In this document: positions 59,647 through 64,000 of the stretch, piece after piece
Numbering within the stretch: position 1 is the first letter of the stretch
Layout of the letters: every line of letters starts with the position of its first letter
NCBI GenBank assembly: GCA_965116115.1
Contig: OZ220486.1
Location: forward strand, 2,232,001-2,296,000
DNA length: 64,000 nt
Direction: 5' to 3'
From: JAPOXR01 sp965116115
Lineage (GTDB): Bacteria > Pseudomonadota > Alphaproteobacteria > Rhodobacterales > Rhodobacteraceae
Notes under the pieces: model-generated
Database searches by the model: none
What the model was told of the DNA's origin: nothing
The model's input: only the letters and a program-made list of their open reading frames with translations
Position numbers and translations under genes: made by a program

Positions 59647-61755
59647 TCACTCTATGCCCTCTCGCCCGAACGTTTTTCCGAAAGCGCGCCGGGAACCGGA
59701 ATCCGCCGATTTCCTGCGCGAACGGCGGCCCCTGCCGTTAGACGGCGAACCTGTTCCACCGCGGCGGAACAGCCGGGTTCCCAGTTTCACCGATTTCGCC
59801 AGTTCAGGGAACCCGTCGGTCGCGTGGGGAAGGGCGCTGGCATTGATAAAATGCTCTTGGAACTTCGGCTCGACAGCGGTTTCGACCTTTTGGATCGATC
59901 TGACCGCGCGTTCGACTTCCCGCCGCGCGGCGACCGAACACAGAGCGATCCGGGCGCCGGCGCCGGCAGCGTTGCCGACAGACATCACTTTGTCCAGACG
60001 GCAATCGGGAATCATGCCGATCACCATCGCGTGGAGAGGTGATATATGGGAGCCGAACGCTCCCGCCAGAACAATCCGATCGACTTCATCGGCGCCGTAT
60101 TCGTCCATCAACAGACGTGCGCCGGCATACAGAGCCGACTTCGCCAGCTGCACCGCGCGGATGTCGCTCTGAGTGATTTGTATGCCGGGTTTGTCGGCTT
60201 CTCCGGCGCCATGGAGAATATACGAGTAGGTTCGCCCGTCCGCGGACATGCGCCGGCAGCCGGTCTCTTCCGGCGAGCCGATCAGGCCCGAAGAATCCAC
60301 CAGACCGTTGATCCGCATCTCCGCGACCGCTTCAATGATACCTGATCCGCAGATTCCAGTCACGCCGATCTCAGCCGCGGCTTCATTGAATCCATCCTCG
60401 TCCGACCAGAGGCTGCAGCCGACAATCTTGAATCGGGGCTCTTTGGTCTCGGCATTAATTCTCACCCGCTCAATCGCGCCGGGCGCGGCGCGCTGTCCCG
60501 ACGAAATCTGCGCGCCTTCGAATGCCGGGCCGGTGGGCGATGAGCATGCCAAAACGCGGGACTTATCGCCGAACACGATTTCCGCGTTCGTCCCGACATC
60601 CACAACGAGAGTTTTTTCGATGGAACAATGCGGCATCTCAGCCAGGACGACTGCCGCGCAATCGGCCCCGACATGCCCGGCGATGCAGGGCAACATGTAA
60701 ACACGGGCGGCTGAGGGCAACGACTTAAGGCCCAGCGAACCGGCATCGAAAGAAACTGAATCCGCCGCCGCCAGAGCGAACGGCGCCTGTCCGAGCTCCG
60801 TCGGATCCACTCCGAGAAACAAGTGATGCATCACAGGGTTGCACACCACCGCCAGTTCCAAAATCTGACCGGCGCAGACGCCTGCTTCATCCGCGACAGC
60901 TGCAAACTGAGAATCAAGAGCCGCGAGCACGGATTCACTCATTTCCCGGCTCCCCCCGGGATTCAGCATGGCATAGGAAACCCGGCTCATCAGGTCTTCT
61001 CCGAAGCGGATCTGCGGATTCATGATCCCCGAAGATCCGACGACGCTGCCGTCGGCAAGATTGCAAAGATGAGCGGCGATGGTCGTCGATCCCAGATCGA
61101 CGGCCAGTCCGTAAATGCCGTCATCGAAATAACCCGGCCAAACGCCGGTGATCCGAGGCTGGCTGCGGTGGTCCTGATGGACAGAGATCGTTGCCGACCA
61201 GCCGCCCTCGCGCAGTATCCGCTGGAGCCGCCGCAGCACTGACACGTCAATTTCCGCATCGCCGATCTGCCGTTGCGAATGCAGAGCGGCACGCAGCCTT
61301 TCAAGATCTCCTGAAGGCCGGCGCATGTTCGGTTCAGCAACTTCAACATAATGCAGCCGCACCGCCGGATCCATTTCGACCGGCCGTTCATCGGCGGTTT
61401 TTCTCACGATCTGTTTGTGCACCTGTGATTCGACAGGTACGTCAATCACGACATCGCCGGTGATCCGCGCCTGGCAGCCGAGCCTGCGGCCCGCCTTGAG
61501 GCCGCGTACGCGGTCAAAGCGGGCCTCGGCATGATTCCACGGCGAAAGCGCACCCTCCGCAGCCGATATCCCGTGTTTCGGAAATTCGCCGAACGACGGC
61601 TCGACCTGGCAGCGGGAACATATTCCGCGGCCGCCGCAGACGCTGTCCAGATCGACCCCCAGACTGCGCGCCGCCTGCAGGACCGGCGTGCCGTCCGGAA
61701 ACCGCCCGCGTTTGCCGGAGGGCGTGAACACGATGAGATGCTGCGGTGTATTCAT
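59647..61755 (-). CDS. ASKHA-type corrinoid protein reductive activator (RACo-like, 2Fe-2S)
   Basis: A 702-residue protein. The N-terminal ferredoxin domain holds C40, C46, C49 and C94 (CGGRGICSRC; RLGCQA), fitting a [2Fe-2S] cluster. The large C-terminal ASKHA domain has the ATPase motifs GLAVDLGSTTIAAHLCNL, VVDVGTNAEIVFG and VLAGAFGSHI. RACo proteins reduce the inactive Co(II) state of corrinoid methyl carriers using ATP. The gene overlaps the methyltransferase gene by four bases. The corrinoid protein it would serve is not in the window and may lie just beyond the right edge. The C-terminus has a basic tail. Confidence 0.88.
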   Translation of the reverse strand: MNTPQHLIVFTPSGKRGRFPDGTPVLQAARSLGVDLDSVCGGRGICSRCQVEPSFGEFPKHGISAAEGALSPWNHAEARFDRVRGLKAGRRLGCQARITGDVVIDVPVESQVHKQIVRKTADERPVEMDPAVRLHYVEVAEPNMRRPSGDLERLRAALHSQRQIGDAEIDVSVLRRLQRILREGGWSATISVHQDHRSQPRITGVWPGYFDDGIYGLAVDLGSTTIAAHLCNLADGSVVGSSGIMNPQIRFGEDLMSRVSYAMLNPGGSREMSESVLAALDSQFAAVADEAGVCAGQILELAVVCNPVMHHLFLGVDPTELGQAPFALAAADSVSFDAGSLGLKSLPSAARVYMLPCIAGHVGADCAAVVLAEMPHCSIEKTLVVDVGTNAEIVFGDKSRVLACSSPTGPAFEGAQISSGQRAAPGAIERVRINAETKEPRFKIVGCSLWSDEDGFNEAAAEIGVTGICGSGIIEAVAEMRINGLVDSSGLIGSPEETGCRRMSADGRTYSYILHGAGEADKPGIQITQSDIRAVQLAKSALYAGARLLMDEYGADEVDRIVLAGAFGSHISPLHAMVIGMIPDCRLDKVMSVGNAAGAGARIALCSVAARREVERAVRSIQKVETAVEPKFQEHFINASALPHATDGFPELAKSVKLGTRLFRRGGTGSPSNGRGRRSRRKSADSGSRRAFGKTFGREGIE

Positions 61756-62696
61756 CTGTCAGCCGGCGCCTTGCTCCGACGGCGGCGTCTGCCGCGTGAA
61801 CGCCCGCGGCTCATCTCCTGAGCCTGTTCAGGTATCGGTCTGCAACTGCGGATCCAAGAGGCCCCGTGCGGATCGCGGTCCATAAGGAGATTGGCCGCCC
61901 GGATAGCTTCCATTTCCTGCGGGCGCACGGGATTCATGATGGCCGACGTCATGCCCGCGGCTATGGCCATAGGCAGAAAGGCGGCATTGATCGCGTGCCG
62001 GCTCGGCAGGCCGAACGAGATGTTCGAGGCTCCGCAGATCGAGTTGACATACAGCTCCTCCCGGAGACGGCGGACCAAGGCGAACACTTGGCGTCCGGCA
62101 TCAGCCATCGCTCCGACCGGCATTACAAGCGGATCAACGACGATGTCATGGGCTGGAATTCCGTAGTCAGCGGCTCTCGCGACGATTTTGCGCGCCACTT
62201 CGAAACGGACATGGGGATCTTTGGAAATCCCGCTGTCATCGTTGGAGATCGCCACTACAGGCACATTGAATTTCTTGACCAAGGGCAGGATCGTTTCCAG
62301 CCGCTCTTCTTCGCCGGTAACTGAATTCAGCAGCGGCCGTCCTTCGCAGGCTTCCAGTCCGGCTTTCAGTGCCGCGGGCACCGAACTGTCGATGCACAGA
62401 GGCACATCGACGGTTTCCTGAACCAGCTTGATGAGCCGGGCCATCAGCGGCGGTTCGGTCTCGTTCGGATCCGGGTTCGAATTGTAAACGACCCCGGCAT
62501 TCACATCAAGCATCGCCGCTCCGCATTCAACCTGCGCCAAGGCATCCTGGACGACCGTATCGAATCGGCCGGCCTCCAGTTCAGCGGCCAGCAGTTTGCG
62601 CCCGGTTGGATTGATGCGTTCGCCAATGACGCAGAACGGCTTTTCAAAACCGATCACCGCTGTTTTGAGTTTGGATTCAATGATTGTCCGGGCCAT
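61752..62696 (-). CDS. Methyltetrahydrofolate:corrinoid methyltransferase family protein
   Basis: A 314-residue TIM-barrel protein of the pterin-binding (DHPS/AcsE/MetH-like) family. Features are FCVIGERINPTGRKLLAAEL, AAMLDVNAGV, LCIDSS, LLNSVTGEEER, VAISNDDSGI and ICGASNISFGLP. It probably moves a methyl group between tetrahydrofolate and a corrinoid protein. The C-terminus ends in a basic tail (GRSRGRRRRRSKAPADR). Start and stop overlap both neighbours, indicating a tight operon with the MetF-like and RACo-like genes. Confidence 0.9.
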   Translation of the reverse strand: MARTIIESKLKTAVIGFEKPFCVIGERINPTGRKLLAAELEAGRFDTVVQDALAQVECGAAMLDVNAGVVYNSNPDPNETEPPLMARLIKLVQETVDVPLCIDSSVPAALKAGLEACEGRPLLNSVTGEEERLETILPLVKKFNVPVVAISNDDSGISKDPHVRFEVARKIVARAADYGIPAHDIVVDPLVMPVGAMADAGRQVFALVRRLREELYVNSICGASNISFGLPSRHAINAAFLPMAIAAGMTSAIMNPVRPQEMEAIRAANLLMDRDPHGASWIRSCRPIPEQAQEMSRGRSRGRRRRRSKAPADR

Positions 62697-63624
62697 GGCC
62701 TGTTCTCCCGCCGGGTCGGCCGCCGGACTGAGCGGCCAGCTTGCGCCCCCATTCCGCGCTGGCGCGGATGCCGCCCAGTGGAAAGATGTGCAGTTGCGAT
62801 ATCCTCGAGTCGGGATGCTTCATTTTGTATCGTGCAAGGCCGCGCACGATGTCGGCAGCATCGACCGGCGTCAGCAGGCGGGAGAAATCCTCAGCGCGCC
62901 GCCGCAAAATCCGCAGCGACGGGCCGACACCGCAGGCAACGGCGAATTTGATCAATGTCCGGAGTTTCGCGGGACCGGCGACGCCGACGTGTATCGGAAA
63001 CAGAATGCCTGATTTCTCAAGCCTTCGCGCCCAAGCGATGACCGGCTCTTCAGAAAACGCGAACTGAGTGACAAGCGCCATGCGGGCGCAGCTGCTGCGC
63101 GCGATTTCCCATTTTTCCCGCAGCGCCGCATCCGTGTTTTCCGTGCCGCCTCCGGGATCTATGTCCCTGTTTCCCTCGGGATGGCCCGCCATATGGATGT
63201 CAGTGTAGCCGGCCTTGTCGAACAGTTGTGTTTTCAAGAGCTGGACCGAAGAGTGAAATTCGCCCGCCGGCTTTTTCATCCCGCCTGCCAGCACCAGCGC
63301 TTGGCGAACCCCGGCCTCTTCCCGATACCGGTATATCAGCCGTTCAAGCTCTGCCTCATCGCGGATCGCTCTGGCCGTGATATGCGGCATGACAGGGAAA
63401 CCTTCAGACGCGATCCGTTTGGCGGTCGCTGCCATACTGTCGACCGGCGTACCTTCGATGTGGGCGATATATACGCGGGTTCCGCGGGGAATGATCTGAC
63501 GGAAATCCTGAATTTTCTCCGCCGTACGCGGCATGACTTCGATTGAGAATCCCGATGCCAGCGCGCTGGTCCCTTCCGGGCAGAGGTTTGTTTCCGCGCA
63601 CTGTGTCTCGGGCACCGTTTTCAC
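62677..63624 (-). CDS. Methylenetetrahydrofolate reductase (MetF-like)
   Basis: A 315-residue FAD-dependent reductase family protein. The fold is shown by FSIEVMPRTAEKI, VYIAHIEGTPVDSMAATA, FPVMPHITARAI, LVLAGG, AGHPEGNRDIDP and LVTQFAFSEEPVIAWARRL. It differs from standard MetF in lacking the usual N-terminal ExxP spacing and belongs to the form found with corrinoid methyltransferases. It overlaps the methyltransferase by 20 bases and the next gene upstream by four bases. It would interconvert methylene- and methyl-tetrahydrofolate for that pathway. Confidence 0.88.
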   Translation of the reverse strand: MKTVPETQCAETNLCPEGTSALASGFSIEVMPRTAEKIQDFRQIIPRGTRVYIAHIEGTPVDSMAATAKRIASEGFPVMPHITARAIRDEAELERLIYRYREEAGVRQALVLAGGMKKPAGEFHSSVQLLKTQLFDKAGYTDIHMAGHPEGNRDIDPGGGTENTDAALREKWEIARSSCARMALVTQFAFSEEPVIAWARRLEKSGILFPIHVGVAGPAKLRTLIKFAVACGVGPSLRILRRRAEDFSRLLTPVDAADIVRGLARYKMKHPDSRISQLHIFPLGGIRASAEWGRKLAAQSGGRPGGRTGHGPDNH

Positions 63625-63956
63625 GTCTCCGGAATTCCGGCCTTGATTCCCGAATCCCTGTCGGCATAGCCTCCGTCATTCACCAGCTGTTTCAGTCGGG
63701 CATCGTCAATTTCCCTTTCCAGTCTGTCTGCTTCCAGCCGTGCCAGTCCGCGTGCGTCGCCGTTCAGACTGCGGGGTTCGGATTTCCGCCATTCGGCGAG
63801 ATAGGCATCGGTGTCTCCGGCACCGGTTTTCATCGCGCAGCGGTCGATGGCTTTTTCAAACCGCTCCGCCAGTTGGACTTTCGCGGCGCGGCGACCCTTG
63901 CCGACTATAACTTGTGCGGGAATATCGCGCCAATAGACGATTGTGATTTCAGGCAC
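63621..63956 (-). CDS. Virulence-factor-family protein of the corrinoid/folate cluster
   Basis: A 111-residue protein starting PEITIVYWRDIPAQVIVGKGRR, typical of the small family annotated as virulence factor (PF13769-like) that co-occurs with MetF-like and corrinoid genes in alphaproteobacteria. A helical middle (AERFEKAIDRCAMKTGAGDTD) and an acidic-basic end follow. The start is GTG with GGAG about ten bases upstream. The name is historical; no function is established. First visible gene of this operon. Confidence 0.78.
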   Translation of the reverse strand: MPEITIVYWRDIPAQVIVGKGRRAAKVQLAERFEKAIDRCAMKTGAGDTDAYLAEWRKSEPRSLNGDARGLARLEADRLEREIDDARLKQLVNDGGYADRDSGIKAGIPET

Positions 63957-64000
63957 CGATCACGATCTCCATTTGCGAATCGGGCGTCTTCTACAGTCTT
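63957..64000. other. Right-edge sequence upstream of the virulence-factor-family gene
   Basis: Forty-four bases. A minus-strand reading frame ending at 63949 is closed by a TAG within the window, so no neighbouring coding end can be demonstrated. It holds the GGAG used by the GTG start. Confidence 0.4.

Noticed and set aside
40..64000. CRISPR array
   Set aside because: No regularly spaced direct repeats were seen anywhere in the window.
63949..64000. End of another coding region overlapping the virulence-factor-family start
   Set aside because: The frame ending in TGA at 63949 is interrupted by a TAG about 30 bases earlier.

Overview
The window is a stretch of an alphaproteobacterial chromosome. 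Gene content and order support this: tkt-gap-pgk-ftsB-pdhA-pdhB with zapA divergent from tkt, a lipoyl-fused PdhB, PstC and PstA with long N-terminal extensions, IalB-type periplasmic proteins, an lpxD-acyl carrier protein-ketosynthase block, and aroK-aroB opposite xerD. Base composition is moderately GC-rich. Spacing is loose: about ten gaps of 300-700 bases hold no convincing gene. I cannot name the genus.

Layout. 1-6.8 kb: minus-strand central carbon operon (tkt, gap, pgk, ftsB-like, pdhA, partial pdhB). 7.2-8.4 kb: coiled-coil protein, zapA and a small membrane protein. 8.9-9.8 kb: a small DUF1640-like protein and an IS1634-family remnant. 10.4-11 kb: grxD-bolA. 11.4-28.1 kb: a large carbohydrate or polyol catabolic region made of two divergent blocks. 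The first has a class II aldolase, HAD phosphatase and glycerol-1-phosphate-dehydrogenase-like enzyme on minus, facing a SorC regulator and FGGY kinase on plus. The second has an ABC sugar importer, SDR and RhaD-type bifunctional aldolase/dehydrogenase on minus, facing glpD on plus. A GC-rich Rpn nuclease gene sits between them. 28.7-31.2 kb: AbiE toxin-antitoxin pair and tRNA-Ser(CGA). 31.4-35.2 kb: pstSCA with no pstB or phoU. 35.2-37.2 kb: a TcmP/DUF5131 pair of unknown function. 37.7-42 kb: rplU-rpmA-obgE-proB-proA. 42.3-45 kb: lpxD, an acyl carrier protein and a ketosynthase. 45-48.5 kb: IalB protein, CNNM/CorC-type protein, xerD. 48.5-52.6 kb: accessory insertions between xerD and aroK. 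52.8-55.4 kb: aroK-aroB and a radical SAM enzyme. 55.9-59.6 kb: zwf-pgl-pgi. 59.6-64 kb: a corrinoid/folate one-carbon cluster.

The most interesting points are these. An intact IS256-family element sits two bases upstream of the xerD start codon, and its flanking 6-bp repeat contains that start codon. The xerD-aroK interval has accumulated a second, internally deleted IS1595-type element with perfect 25-bp ends, a 500-residue AT-rich HEPN-like protein, and a 44-residue membrane protein with a TTG start. The TcmP/DUF5131 pair lies exactly where pstB would be expected. The carbohydrate region combines an sn-glycerol-1-phosphate-dehydrogenase homologue, a GlpD homologue and two class II aldolases, which does not match a pathway I can name. 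Starts were chosen from Shine-Dalgarno spacing and family length. No homology search could be run.
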